Shown here in pieces: positions 31,684 through 43,313 of a stretch of DNA of 64,000 nt (position 1 is its first letter; each line of letters begins with the position of its first letter). The position numbers and the translations under genes are program-made. The notes below the pieces were generated by a model. It was not told the origin of the DNA, ran no database searches, and was given only the letters and a program-made list of their open reading frames with translations. The DNA is taken from NCBI GenBank assembly GCA_030761205.1, contig JAULJL010000005.1, forward strand, positions 12,193,501 through 12,257,500, given 5' to 3'. This DNA is from Fremontodendron californicum. Its lineage: Eukaryota > Streptophyta > Magnoliopsida > Malvales > Malvaceae.

Positions 31684-33179
31684 TTTTTCGAAATAAAGTC
31701 GTCTCATTTATTTATTGTTCTCACCCAACAACAAAAATGCACATTTAAAGGAATTTTTTTTTTTTTCAATGTTTGGTTGTACCAAACACGCATGTGCTAG
31801 TGCTATACATGACAATAAGCCTGCACGTATGTAACTAACAAAGGCAATTCGACATTAGAGAGCGTTTGGCGTTTTTTTGTGTCATGATAATATGAATTTT
31901 GAGAATGTGATACTTGAAAATATAATTTTATAATATTTTGTATATATATGAAAAAGTGTTGATTAAAATCTTGAAAAAATTATATTGATACGTTTGATTC
32001 ATTAAACATTTTACTAGGAATATGATAGTAACTTTTGAAATTATCCTTATCAAATAAAATGCAAATTTTATTAATTTTAACAATTTCAATCATATTTATA
32101 ATTAACAAATATTTGCACTAAATATTTTAAAAATAATATTTCAATTATAATTTGAGTTACTTTAAGAAAAAAAATTTATTAATAATAAAATTTTGAAGTT
32201 ACTCTCATATAATTGAAAAGTTAACAAATTTGATATAAATTAAATATTATTTAAATATTTATTATTAACAAACATTTATACTAAATATTTAAAAATAATA
32301 TTTCAATTGATAATTTTAAATCAAATATGAAGAAGGGTAATCTTTTCTTTACATTTTTTTTTTTAATTTTTCAACTATATGGGAAAGTAATTTTCTCAAT
32401 TCTCACCTCTTCTTATAAGAATTACATTCTAATAATTGTGAAAAAAAAAAAAGAAGAAATTTCCAAAAAAAAAAGTTACATTCCCAAAAAAATGAATATT
32501 TTTTAGTATACCAAATATGATAATCAAATTCCCACCAATTAAATTCTCAAAATAGTGATCACTTTTCATCATATCAAACATTAAAAACAAAAAATATCAC
32601 ACAAGAATTAATTTATTAATTTGACAAATTATCAGTTAACAAATTTAAGGGAGATTACCACACAACATTTATCTATCCCAACTGAGTTTTATAGGCATTC
32701 TTTGAACCACCAGCTGAACTCTTACACAAAGTCATACTTAATCTTTTTGAGCCTCAATCTCATAATCTCTCGTTTTTTAACTCAGACTCTAAACAAAATA
32801 ACATATGTGTATAATAAAACTCTAAAACCTTAAAGGATCTATCAATAAAATAATTTGTAATAAAATATTAACCATAATAAATAAATAAAAAACCACGCTA
32901 AAGATATAAATCTTTGTTTAATTCCAACATTGCCTCTGCTAAATCAAGCTCTTCAACATTCATGATCAATACCATCAAAAATAAGAATTTTCAAAGTAAT
33001 TATTGCCGCAGTAATTGAATCATGCATGGTCTTTTTCTTGCAGTCAAATTGGATCTTCATTTACGCATATGCAAATGGCTATCTTCCAATTTATCAAACA
33101 TTTTTTCATGTACACTGAACTATCAAAAAATTGATCCATCCATTCATCAAAGAAGTCAACATCAACAACAACCTGCCAA
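31684..33179. other. AT-rich spacer
   Basis: No clear gene. About 31855-32590 may be a decayed MITE (GAGAGCGTTTGGCG at the left, ATATCAAACATTAAAA at the right), but the ends do not pair well. About 32960-33179 is less AT-rich and may hold an exon remnant on the minus strand. Confidence 0.45.
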
Positions 33180-33510
33180 GTGTAATGGAATGCTTTTTCA
33201 AGTTAATTTCAATGTGACACTAATGTATCAAATAAAAGTCATCTTTTTTGTTCCGACCTACCTACCAAAAATGAACGTTTTAGTATAAGAAATTAGCTTT
33301 TCCTACAAAGGAGAACTATTCGTTGTTTTTGTTCCTTCCCTTGCTTTGTTGGATGACATTTTCACCGAAAGATTGTCTTTCTCTTCTTAATATTTTTGGG
33401 AGTAATCCAAACATGATTTCTTTCCGTTAAACTTAAGAGAAACGTTTTAATTTAATTATTTTACAATATTGACTTATACTCCTAACTCAAAATATCCGTC
33501 GAATTGATTC
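33180..33510 (-). repeat. Host duplication, copy III (inverted)
   Basis: The reverse complement matches 25290-25520 followed by 21410-21540 (AGTGTCACATTGAAATTAA, GGAAAAGCT, ACAATCTTTCG). It carries neither the solo LTR nor the LINE-like insertion. Confidence 0.75.
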
Positions 33511-33960
33511 TAACCCGAACTTGATCCAACTTGGTTTGATTATAAAGACTCAACAACTTGAACTCATTTAACCCAAACTCGAAATAGGCCTGAACTTGAA
33601 AGTATCTGTGCTCAAAATGATTTAAACCCGAAATGATCTAAATCCGAAAACATAAATGATTGACCCGAACTTAAATTAAGTATTAATTTATTTATACAAA
33701 ATTATAATTCAATAAAAATAATAAATATAACATAAACTATTATTCTACTAATATTTAATAACTTTAAATTATCATTTAAAATATCTTTTTCTCTTTTGTC
33801 ACATACGTTCAGAGATTATCCTTTATATAATTATTAATAAATGAGTAATTTTTTTTGTAATTATAATTAAATTGAGTTTCAATAACTATACATCATAAAA
33901 AAAATTAAAATGGCTTAATTCTAGTAATGTATAAAAAAGGACTCTTTCTTTATTCATGAT
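33511..33960. other. Spacer with a CCCGAA-type MITE remnant
   Basis: No gene. AACCCGAA / ACCCGAACTT words at 33500-33680 are the reverse complement of words at 42925-43110, so a related, poorly preserved MITE is likely at both places. Confidence 0.5.
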
Positions 33961-34182
33961 AGAAAGTTACAGGTGCATGGCTATATATAAGCATGACTTG
34001 CGAAGGCCGTTCTGAACCATTGGAAACTAAAATATTACACATAACTAAAATAGCACATAAACTAGTTTGATGGATGACAAATTTATTCCAATAGTAAGTG
34101 AGTAACATATAGAAACAATGCACAAAGCATTTAATTTCATGACTTATTAATTTTGACAGGTTATTGCATAAGTTTAAATAGC

Positions 34183-34918
34183 CTACTGAGCAACACTGAT
34201 TACTGCTGAAAATGAGGGGAAATTACCGTCACCAATTTCCACTATTGATGTGATTTTTTCGTGTGAATCGTTAGCGTTCTTACAAGACTTGTACAATCCA
34301 TCAAAAATTGCTGCCCAAGTATCGGTAGTAAAGAAGCCAGCTTCTCGAACCAAAGTATAGGCCTGCATATATTATATAGGTGGTATATTGGTTATTTTCT
34401 TTGGTTTCAAAATTTAAAATTTGGCATTCAGGTGATAACTTCAATGGCAAACAAAAAAAATTTCCTATCAAACTTTTTTCAACGGTAATTATCTAATGCC
34501 AAACTAAAACTAAAATGTAAAGTTTCTAATTTGGTTAAGACTTTTCATTTTTGATGTCAAGAATTTGGTTAAGACTTTAGATGAACAAAAAATTATTATT
34601 ATTATTATTATTATTATTATTGTTGTGGTCTATTACATTACATACCTTGTTGGCAAAATTAGGTGGGTTGAACCAAGCCAGCAGCACATCGTAAGTTGTT
34701 CCTACACCATTTATGACGCGATACACGACAGCACCTTGGGAACCATTTTGGTTTCCAACATGTTGAAAAGTGGCCGTGCCATTAGATGTAATTTGTTCAG
34801 GGTAATGGTTCAGATTACCAGCTCCAATACCTCCTTCCCAATCTTTTGAAATCTGATATGTGGCTGGCCCTCTAGTAGTATTCTTAACCTCGCAAATTGT
34901 GGTGCTAACTTGAGCCAT
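34183..34918 (-). CDS. JIP-23-like (23-kDa jasmonate-induced-protein-like) gene 2, 150 aa, two exons
   Basis: On the minus strand, exon 1 is 34918-34646 (91 codons, the same size as gene 1). Exon 2 is 34362-34183 (59 codons plus TAG). The GT-AG intron 34645-34363 is phase 0 at the same position, after NK and before AYTLV. The protein starts MAQVSTTICEVKN and has QISKDWEGGIG, YPEQI, FQHVGNQNGSQG, AVVYR, YDVLLAWFNPP and IGDGNFPSF. It is clearly a paralogue of gene 1 by inspection, with most changes in the region after exon 2 residue 20. The intron is longer (283 versus 104 bases) and contains an (AAT)n microsatellite. The frame is intact. Its function is inferred only from the family, as for gene 1. 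Confidence 0.78.
34590..34620. repeat. (ATT)n microsatellite in the intron of JIP-23-like gene 2
   Basis: About ten ATT units just inside the 5' part of the intron on the gene's strand. It accounts for part of the larger intron. Confidence 0.9.
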
Positions 34919-34947
34919 TTTGGTGTTTGTTACTTGTCTTTTCGTGT

Positions 34948-34966
34948 CTATATATAGTCTATATAT
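34948..34966 (-). promoter_or_regulatory. Two TATA-like boxes of JIP-23-like gene 2
   Basis: The minus strand carries CATATATAGACTATATATAG, two TATATA boxes 30-50 bases upstream of the ATG. They are much closer to the start codon than in gene 1. Confidence 0.35.
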
Positions 34967-35059
34967 GCTTGTTTGCATGGTATAAAACGGGGACAACCAT
35001 GGAGTCAATTCTTTAAACCTAACAACAATTAATAATACATGTGTACAAGGTGCCAAAAG

Positions 35060-37365
35060 GATTTTATTTAAAGTGACAATAGAATTATTGAAATAGGCAA
35101 CGTAGCTACAATGAATTAATAGTATTACTACAAAATTATTTACAAATTAATTGTCATAAAACGTTTATTAAAAAATAAAAACAGAATTTCATGCACATGA
35201 TCAATTATTATTATTATTATTATTATTATTTTTTTGTTGTTGTAAAAATGACATATGAACACATGTGGGTTCGTCACGCACATCATTGTTTTCTCATTAA
35301 CTCATAAAATAAGAAATAAATAGAACTTATATATATATATATATAGTTTAAAGGGTGTGAAACTTTTATGAAATACTAGCTATATTACCTTCTTTTTATC
35401 AAATTTCAGTCATACTATATTGTTATTATTATTAAAATTAATTTTTAAATTAATAGACAGTCCTTATTCTATATAGATAAAACAATGTTAAGAAGTGGTA
35501 TATGTCTTAGAATTAGTTAAAAAAAAGACTTGGGCATGCCAAACGAAATAAATAAAGTAAGCTTTAAAACGTAACAATTATTTGGTGTAATATACACTTT
35601 TGCGTCACTTGTGGCGTCATCATGTCCATGCATTGGCTTTTTCTGTTTGTTTTGTTCCTACCGTGTACAAGGAAAAAAAAAAATTCTTTGTTGGTTATAC
35701 TTGTTCGTACCTAAAACGCATGTGCCATATATCTTATATTTGAGAGAAATGTTAATAAGTTTTTAATGATATCGGTTAAAGTAATATATATATATATATA
35801 TATATAAAGTTTAATTAATAATTTTTTTAATTTAATAAAAGTATTGTATTAAATGCAAATTTCTTTTAAAAATTGATAATTAAATAATTTTTAACTGATG
35901 CCTATAAATATCGATTAAGCGGATCCTATATTTAAAATTGAGTTTGCATGATTTAGTGGGTATTTTTTTTAAAAGATCAACTTTTTCATCTTATTTTATT
36001 TTGTAGTGAGGGTAAAAAATAGTTTTGTAAGTTGATTGAAAAAAAAAAGAGAGAAGGAAACACACATGAGTGAGAGAGAAAGAGATGGGGAGGAGAGAGA
36101 AGAAGAGCTCGGGGAGAGAGAAGAAGAGAGGGCTAGAGAAGAGGAAGAAGAAAAAAGAAAAAGAAAAAAATTAGAAGGAAAGAGACGCTGGTGAGAGAGA
36201 AAGAGATGGGGGAGGAGAGAGTAAAGGTAAAAAAATAAGAAAATTGTTTTTTTTTTGTTTTTTAATTTATTCTTTTTACAAAAAATACATAAATTAATTG
36301 ATAGAAAAAACAAAAGAGAAAAAAAATAGAAAAAGAATAAGAAATAAATTATTTTTTCTTTTTTTTTCATTATTATTGTGTTTATTTTATTAAAATTTTC
36401 AATCAATTATAATTTATAATAATTTCATTAAAAATTAACAGATACATATTTAGTGAAATTTTTTACTTGATTTTAGATTTTTTATGTATGAAAAAAATAT
36501 AGATATTTTTCGTCATTTTATTCTCTTTTCGTTTTTTTTAAATATCTTTTTGAAAAAATTATGATTTAAAAATAATTTTAAAATTTGATTTACTATTTTT
36601 AAAAGAAAAAAAAATTGAATAAAAAATATTAAAAAGAAAAGAAAAGAAAGAAAAAAAAGTAATAAAGAATAAGTGTTAAATCTTTTATTTGTTTTTTTTT
36701 CTTTATTCACTTTCTCTTTCATTGATTTTTTTTTAAAAATAAAAATTATTTAATAAAATTATTATTGTATATTTTTTAAAAAATATATAATTCCCACATC
36801 ATCTCGAGTAAAATTCTAGTTATCTCACGATAAGTTGGTCTACTAACAAACTAGAAACTAGGAATAGCCATGTTATTAAATTTAGTTTCTGAATTTCAAT
36901 CAATTTATGAAAATTATTTTTGGTTTTTTTACAACATATTAGTTTTTGGGACACTTGGATTGGAGAGGGAAAAGCATAAAAGAAAGAAGTTGATTTTTTT
37001 TCTTGTAAAAACAGAAAAAGATTTTTTAAGCAACCAATGTAAAAAAAAAAAAAAAAAGAAAAAAGAAAAAAAAACCAATAACAAATCTATCTCTTAAAAT
37101 CCCTTCGAAAATAAATGATATATTTATTTTATTATTTTCCTAGTATATGGTCACGTGCCTATTTTGAATTCAAATATTACTTTTAATTTCAAAACTAATA
37201 AATTTTGACTATAAAAATAAAAAATAAAACATGTATATGCAATAAAAAATAAAAAATAAAAATTCTTTGAATGGAGTATTTTATCTCCAATTCTCTATAC
37301 TATAATCTTGTAATTTTCTAATAACAATTCAAAATTATGTAGGGGTCTATCATGTATAAATGTTG
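35060..37365. other. AT-rich, low-complexity spacer
   Basis: No gene. It includes an (ATT)n at about 35206-35230, (AT)n at about 35329-35345 and 35788-35808, a purine-rich tract (35998-36240) and poly-A runs near 37040-37075. ORFs here are low-complexity Phe/Leu/Ser/Lys translations. Confidence 0.7.
36033..36235. repeat. GA-rich purine tract
   Basis: About 200 bases almost entirely purine on the plus strand. It holds an internal repeat of GTGAGAGAGAAAGAGATGGG with GGAGAGAG (about 36070 and 36190). Confidence 0.85.
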
Positions 37366-37840
37366 TAAACACTTAATTTTATCCGAGTCTTTTAATTATT
37401 AATAAGTTTTAATTATTATTATTATTATTTTTTTTTTTCGCTGTTCAATTATTTATAGGCTTGATTTATTAGACTTTATTTTGTTTTTTGGATCTTGACC
37501 CGATTACTGCTTTTGAATTTATTTTGGACAAGTTTACTTTTAAGTTTTGAGCCCAGTTATTCTTTTTGGGAGTTGACCCAATATGGGTCAGCCCATATTT
37601 TTTATTTATTTTATTATTTTTTAACTTTAACTTTCTTCAAATTCATTTCTTAAAACAAACGAAAAAAATCCAAAAATAAACAGAGACATAAATAAAAATA
37701 ATTTTTTTAGATAAAATAGAAAATAAAAAACAAATAAGATTGAAATTAGATAAAACAATGAAAATTTGAAACAAGATAAAGCCGAAATCAAGATCAAACT
37801 CTATAAAGAATCCCTATAGAAGCAACATAGCAATCAGTTA
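37366..37840. other. Possible LTR fragment or spacer
   Basis: It starts TGTTGTAAACACTTAATTTT, which resembles the TGTAGACACCTAATTTTG start of the Ogre/Tat-type LTRs. The rest matches nothing else in the window. No gene is seen. Confidence 0.35.
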
Positions 37841-38359
37841 AACAATTCATGTTCATGGTTTTGTGTCTTAGATCAATCTATCTTTCTCATCATAAAGCTG
37901 CTGTTGAATTAAATTTAGAGATGTTTATACTAGGTTGTTTGATAGTTAGAGATTAAGTAGTGGCATTCGTCCTGCTTAACGACGAACTAAGGAAGGATGG
38001 GGGTAACACGGGATATTGTTATCTACGGTTGTTAACTTTGATAGCTAATTGATTTTGATAGATCTAAAATTGATCCTCAATGATGTCTAGTGGTGGAGAA
38101 TGAAACCTTAACCATACTTCTCTTATATTTGATTTCTCTTATTTATTTGCTTTTTACTTTTCTTGTTTTATTTACTTTTAAACTATTTCAAAAATCCCCT
38201 TTTACTTTGTTTTCTTTGAATCTAAGTTATAAACTAATAATTTATAAACTAAAACCCAATCTCTGTAGATTCGACCCTTGCATTCTACTTTACTATAATT
38301 GATCATATTTTTAGTGCAAGGTTAAATAAAGATACGCTCTTTTGAGTGCATCAAGTTTT

Positions 38360-38377
38360 TGGCACCGTTGCCGGGGA
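38360..38377 (+). other. PBS of the small Athila-like element
   Basis: TGGCACCGTTGCCGGGGA, one base different from the PBS at 5737-5754. Confidence 0.75.
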
Positions 38378-38444
38378 TTGCTTTATTTAGTTTATTAGTT
38401 ACTTGGTTTATTCTTATATTCAGTTGTAATTAATTTTATTTTTC

Positions 38445-39506
38445 TTGTACATACAGGTTTTCTTTTCAGATTTCAAGCAAAAAGATATGGCAGGTGCTAC
38501 ATCAAACCTTCAGAACCTTCAGAACCAACTATCCAATCTCATCTCCGTAGTTCAACAAGTGGCCATAAGTAAGATTCAACAATCAAGGCAGTTTAGAGTG
38601 TGCTTCATGATGGATCATCCAACCAATTGGTGCCCATACTACCAAAAAGATAGTTGTGAACCAACCTATGATTTAGGAGGATACCAAAGCCAACCAGGGT
38701 TCCAAGAACAATAGTATGATCCTTACTCAAACACTTACAATGAGGAATGGTGGGATCATACTAATTATGGCCAAGAAATAGATCCTTATGCCAACTTCAA
38801 TCATCCATCGAGCTTCAATCAATCATGGGAAAAACAACAAGATCTTCTAAAGCCACCACATGTGACTCGCAACTCAGGTACTTCGTTACAAGATCTTGTC
38901 AATTCCCTTACTACTAACCAATTGCAAATGCAATAGGACATAAGGAAAACAAACAAGCAAATGGCAACAAGGATGAGTCAATTAGAGACTCAAATGGGCC
39001 AAATGGCTAGTAGTATGGTGAGATTGATAGAAGAAGGATCTGAGGAACTACATAAACAACTCCCTTCCCAAACTATGATTGATCCAAAGGAGAATGTTAG
39101 CGCCACACAACTTGAGGATGAATCAGAAAATCAAAGGGAACCCGAGGATGAGAAAGAACTAGAGATGGATTTCCTTCTTGAAGATAATGAAGCTTCAATT
39201 TCAAAGGAGAGTATTTCAGCACCTGAGGTAACTTTTAAGGTTCCAATTTTTACTAATGTTTCTTCTCCACCTTTTCCTAGTAGATTCGCAAAGTTCAAGG
39301 AGGAGGAACATGAACAACACATGTCGAAAACCTTAAACAGCTTGTTTATGGATGTCATTCAACAAGTACCAAAATACGCTCCATTCCTCAATGAGCAATG
39401 CACTACAAAGGATGATGGAATAATACTTGTAATGGAGAAAGCATCCACTTTTGTACAAAAGAAAGCTTCTTATCAAACGCACAAATTTGGGAAGTTTCAT
39501 GTATAA
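38445..39506 (+). pseudogene. Gag C-terminal region with two in-frame TAG stops
   Basis: A single reading frame runs from the Met at 38445 or 38487 (MAGATSNLQNLQ) to 39506, broken by TAG at 38712-38714 and 38937-38939. It contains a zinc-knuckle remnant, CFMMDHPTNWC with the first Cys pair reduced, and YDPYSNTYNEEWWDH. It continues with MSQLETQMGQMASSM and with FPSRFAKFKEEEHEQ and QQVPKYAPFLNEQC, typical of the C-terminal gag of Athila-related elements. The capsid part is missing. Both stops follow CAA codons and are consistent with simple decay. Confidence 0.8.
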
Positions 39507-40002
39507 GTCTGACAAGCCTAAAAAGCCAAGAAAGGGCGTTGGTTAGGGTGGACAACTTAACTCAAGTACTAATAGGGAAGACAGCCCAATTAATATAGAA
39601 ATTATCAACCTGCCATACTCAGATTTGCTTCTTTTTCCTTTTCCTTTTTATTTTATTATTTATATATATATATATTTTATGTATATATTATCTATGCCTA
39701 TGCTAGGCTAAAATTCTTTTTGGTTAAGGGTGATTTCAAAGCCCTAGACATGTTGTGTAATTGATTTTGAGATTTATCTATCATTAGTTTTCTATCAAAG
39801 TTGCTTGTGTTCTTGTATAAGTATTGTTCATGATGTTGTCTTGATTTGTTTAGGTTGTAAATTAGATATATCTTGATAATTATCTAATGCTTGTTTAGTA
39901 GTCTTGATTCGTGTAATTGTCATGATTTCCTATTCATAAGTGGTAATTTGTGATTAATGATTATGGTCAAGTTTTTGCTAATTGCATAGTTAAACATAAC
40001 CT
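39507..40002 (+). other. 3' non-coding part of the small Athila-like element
   Basis: No gene is seen. The start of the 3' LTR lies somewhere here, but cannot be placed because the 5' LTR is truncated. Confidence 0.5.
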
Positions 40003-40522
40003 AAGTTAAACAATTCATGTTTATGCTTTTGTTGCTTAGATCAACCTATCTTTCTCATCATAAAGCTGCTGTCAAATTAAATTTAGAGATGTTTATCCTA
40101 GGTTGTTTAATAATTAGAGATTAAGTAGTGGCGTTCGTCCTGCTTAACGACGAACTAAGAAAGGATTGGTGTAACACGGGATGTTGTTATCTACGGTTGT
40201 TAACTTTGATAGCTAATTGATGTTGATAGATCTAAAATTGATTCTCAATGATGTCTAGTGGTGGAGAATGAAACCTTAACTATACTTCTCTTATATTTGA
40301 TTTTCTCTTATTTATTTGCTTTTTACTTTTCTTGTTTTATTTACTTTTAAACTATTTCAAAAATCCCTCTTTACTTTGTTTTCTTTGAATCTAAGTTATA
40401 AACAAATAATTTATAAACTAAAACCCAATCTCTGTGGATTCGACCCTTGCACGCTGCTTTACTATAATTAATCATATTATTAGTGCAAGGTTAAATAAAG
40501 ATATGCTCTTTTGAGTGCATCA

Positions 40523-41313
40523 TCGGCCACCTATTAAAATCGATTTTGAAAAATATTTTAAAATTAATTAAAACATTTTAAAAAACCAATTTTGAAGTCT
40601 GAACTTTGAACCAGAGAAAACAAGTGCGGGTTCGGGATTCGGTTACGTGTGGGGAAGGATTAGCACCCCCACAACGCCCGTTTAAAACGGTACCTTATTA
40701 CTCATGTGTTATCTTTAGTCTCGGTAAAAAATCAAATTTGAAATTGATATTTTAAAATAATTCCCATTTTAAAGAAAAATAATCCCATTTCTAGTTGAAA
40801 ATGATCCGGAATTTATTAACTCAAAATTTTTCTATATTCTCAGGCAGACTCGGCATAACATAGAAAATTTTATTTACTTAGAAACTCTCCGAATCACTCT
40901 TGTTTTTGGAAGAAAGATATTTCGTTGTTAATGATAATTGATGATATCCTCTCCGACAACCCGACAGAGAATTCATGAATTATTTTAACTCGAGAATAAC
41001 CTTATTTTATTGGAAAACATCAATTTTCAAAAAGTTGAATAATCATGAAAATACAAATTAAAACATGAATATGTAACATACATAAATATCATGGCATGAC
41101 AAACAATTTACTATGACAAAATTTAAATGCTATAACCAAAAGAATAAGTGGCATGAATTGAAGACATGGCATACAAAATGTCATGGCATATGAATGACAT
41201 GGGACATGAATGAATGTCATGTGAATGAAATCGACATGGCAAACTAAATGACATGGCGTACGAATGACATGGCACATGAATGAATGTCATGTGAATGAAA
41301 TCGACATGGCAAA
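40523..41313 (-). mobile_element. Inverted fragment of an Ogre/Tat-type LTR
   Basis: The reverse complement matches about 47490-48312 (GGTGGCCGA, AACCAGAGAAAACAAGTGCG in this strand, then the GACATGGCA minisatellite). It ends abruptly at 41313 at the TG of a forward LTR start. Its other side is cut by the small Athila-like element. Confidence 0.85.
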
Positions 41314-41873
41314 TGTAGACACCTAATTTTGTCCGGATCGCTAAATTAGGTACATTTTCTTCCTAAATTGATGTTTCAGAATGCTAAAAGGCTTTTCTCA
41401 TCCTACAGGTGGTACTCCGAGGCTTAGGGCTAGTTTAGCATTGCTGTTGGAAAAAGCTTGGGTTGAAAAAAGCTCGAGTTGGAAAAAGTGTGTTTACAAA
41501 GTGTGGTGAAAAAGTGTGGTTTAAAAACTTTTAAGTGTTTAGCATTGGTGTGAAAAAGTGTTGTAGGAAATTGAAATGTCAAAAAAAGATATGTTTAAAA
41601 TAATAAAAGTGTAGAGATATGAGGATAATAAAGTCATTTTATCCAAAAGCCAGCTTTTAAAGTCTAAAAGCTATATGTTTTTGGCTTTTTGGTTTGGCTT
41701 TTCAAATCATGGTTTCAACAGCAGAAGCCAATTTTTTTATCTGTTTAGCATTGCGTTTGCGGTGAAAAGCAACTTTTGATCTCAAAAGTTGTGCCAAAAG
41801 CAATGCTAAACGAGGCCTTAGTCTAAAAAAGCAGACAGAAAAAGTCAAACTCAAAAAAGTCAACCTCAAAAAA
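41314..41873 (+). mobile_element. Forward LTR start fragment, interrupted by a MITE
   Basis: 41314 begins TGTAGACACCTAATTTTGTC and matches the first 110 bases of the 1983 and 56013 LTRs. After the MITE (41427-41817) the match resumes (GTCTAAAAAAGCAGACAG, AAAAAGTCAACCTC) and ends at about 41873, where a block from 27.6 kb begins. Confidence 0.85.
41427..41817. mobile_element. Tourist-like MITE, 391 bp
   Basis: The terminal inverted repeats are GGGCTAGTTTAGCATTGCT and (inverse) GGCCTCGTTTAGCATTGCT. Flanked by TTA on both sides (41424-41426 and 41818-41820). The uninterrupted LTR at 56 kb has a single CTTAGTC here. GGG/GGC ends with a TTA duplication fit the PIF/Harbinger (Tourist) class. Confidence 0.82.
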
Positions 41874-42746
41874 TTATCTTGTATCAAAACATTTTTTTGA
41901 AAGTTTAATCATAATTTTTTTGTTTAAAAATATTCAAGAAGAAAAGATAAAAGAAAAAAAAATGCCAAAACTTGAATTTGGTCCTTTTATTATCTCAATT
42001 TTGCTATTTTAATGCATGTGCTTCAATTTTAATGAATTTAATCTCTGTATTTCTTTTAAAATTTGATTTAAGAACAATTAATAATTGTTTTAAAATTTTA
42101 CAATTAAATTCTATCACGTTGACGTTTATTGAGGATATCAAGAATTTTAAATAATCATTGTTATTTGATTAAAATAAAATATGATATTTTTGGACAAATA
42201 TGTGTCACATAATCAAGAAATTAATGCACCTCAACCTACCAAGTAATCATTAAAATCCACTTCCTCCCAATTAAAGGTAATATTTGAAAATGTTATCTAT
42301 TGTGGTTAAATCGATTTTTAATAATAGTACATACACTAAATTCATTAAAACTAGAAATAGGCTCGTGTTATTCGATCTATTCAAGAATCGAGTTACCTGA
42401 AAACATACAAAATATTTTTGTAAGAAACTAGTTGATCTCCTCAGTTACCTGAAAACATATAAAATATTTTTGTAAGAAACTAGTTGATCTCCTCCGCATG
42501 TTGTTAGGAGATTAAATTTTATCATATAGATTCAAAAATTTATATATGTAATTTATTTTTTAAAAATAATTATATTTTTGTATGAATTAACATATATTAT
42601 ATTTGCCTTTCATTACAAGATAAAAAAAAAAAAATTAAAGAACAATAGCAATTCAAAAAATTTCAATTAATCACATGGTAAAAGAATGATCATAATAGTA
42701 TAATCATCGATCTTGTGTTGTTCCTGTACATGTATAGTCACTGCAT
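41874..42746 (+). repeat. Second copy of the 27614-28436 block
   Basis: High identity and same orientation. It includes a small internal duplication (AGTTACCTGAAAACATA, about 42394 and 42444) that the first copy lacks. No gene is seen. Confidence 0.9.
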
Positions 42747-43313
42747 TGTTTTACATACAGAGATGATAACATTTATAGGATCAATTTATACATACGAAAT
42801 GGTAATTGCATACTTTATCATACTCCAAAATGGTAATTACAAGTTATGAATTAAAATAAATTAATAATTTATGTTATAGTTATTATTTTTACAAATTAAT
42901 ATTTTTTAAAATAAAACTATACTTAATTTAAGTTCGGGTCATTTCGAGTTCGGGACACTTCGGGTTCGGGTCATTTCGGGTTGGATCATTTCGGGTTCTA
43001 GACACTTTCGGGTTTGGGTTGTTGACTTTCCTGGTCAAATCAGATTGGGTTGGGTTTGAGTTCGGGTGGGTTGGTTAGAGTTTTCGGATTCAGGTCAAAA
43101 TTGGCAGTTCTAATCTTAATTTATTCTTTGATTTTATTAATTGTTAATTATGTAAAAAGAAAAATACATTATGTAAATTGTTTTTTTTTTTGTTTTTTTT
43201 TGTTTAAAAAAAATCTCATTTACTATTATAATTTTCGAAAGTTTATCATCCATAATTAAACTCTAATTATCCTAAAATATTTTAGAATCAAATTGTAAAA
43301 TAACAAATATACA
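42747..43313. other. Spacer with GGGTTCGGGTCATTTC repeats
   Basis: No gene. TTCGGGTCATTTCGGGTT-like words repeat at about 42930-43060 and are inverted relative to 33500-33680. Confidence 0.6.

Larger units (their letters stand above)
37842..40522 (+). mobile_element. Small non-autonomous Athila-like element with gag pseudogene
   Basis: Direct repeats 37842-38353 and about 40003-40522 (about 5% different) both end GAGTGCATCA. A tRNA-Asp-type PBS (TGGCACCGTTGCCGGGGA, 38360-38377) follows the first. Between them there is only a gag pseudogene and about 500 bp of non-coding DNA, so there is no protease or pol. The 5' LTR start is not visible because the left flank differs. The 3' LTR abuts an inverted LTR fragment of another family. 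Confidence 0.8.

Noticed and set aside
31855..32590. MITE starting GAGAGCGTTTGGCG
   Set aside because: The two ends do not form a convincing inverted repeat and no target duplication is visible.
35996..36406. 136-aa minus-strand ORF rich in Ser, Leu and Phe
   Set aside because: Low-complexity translation of the purine tract.
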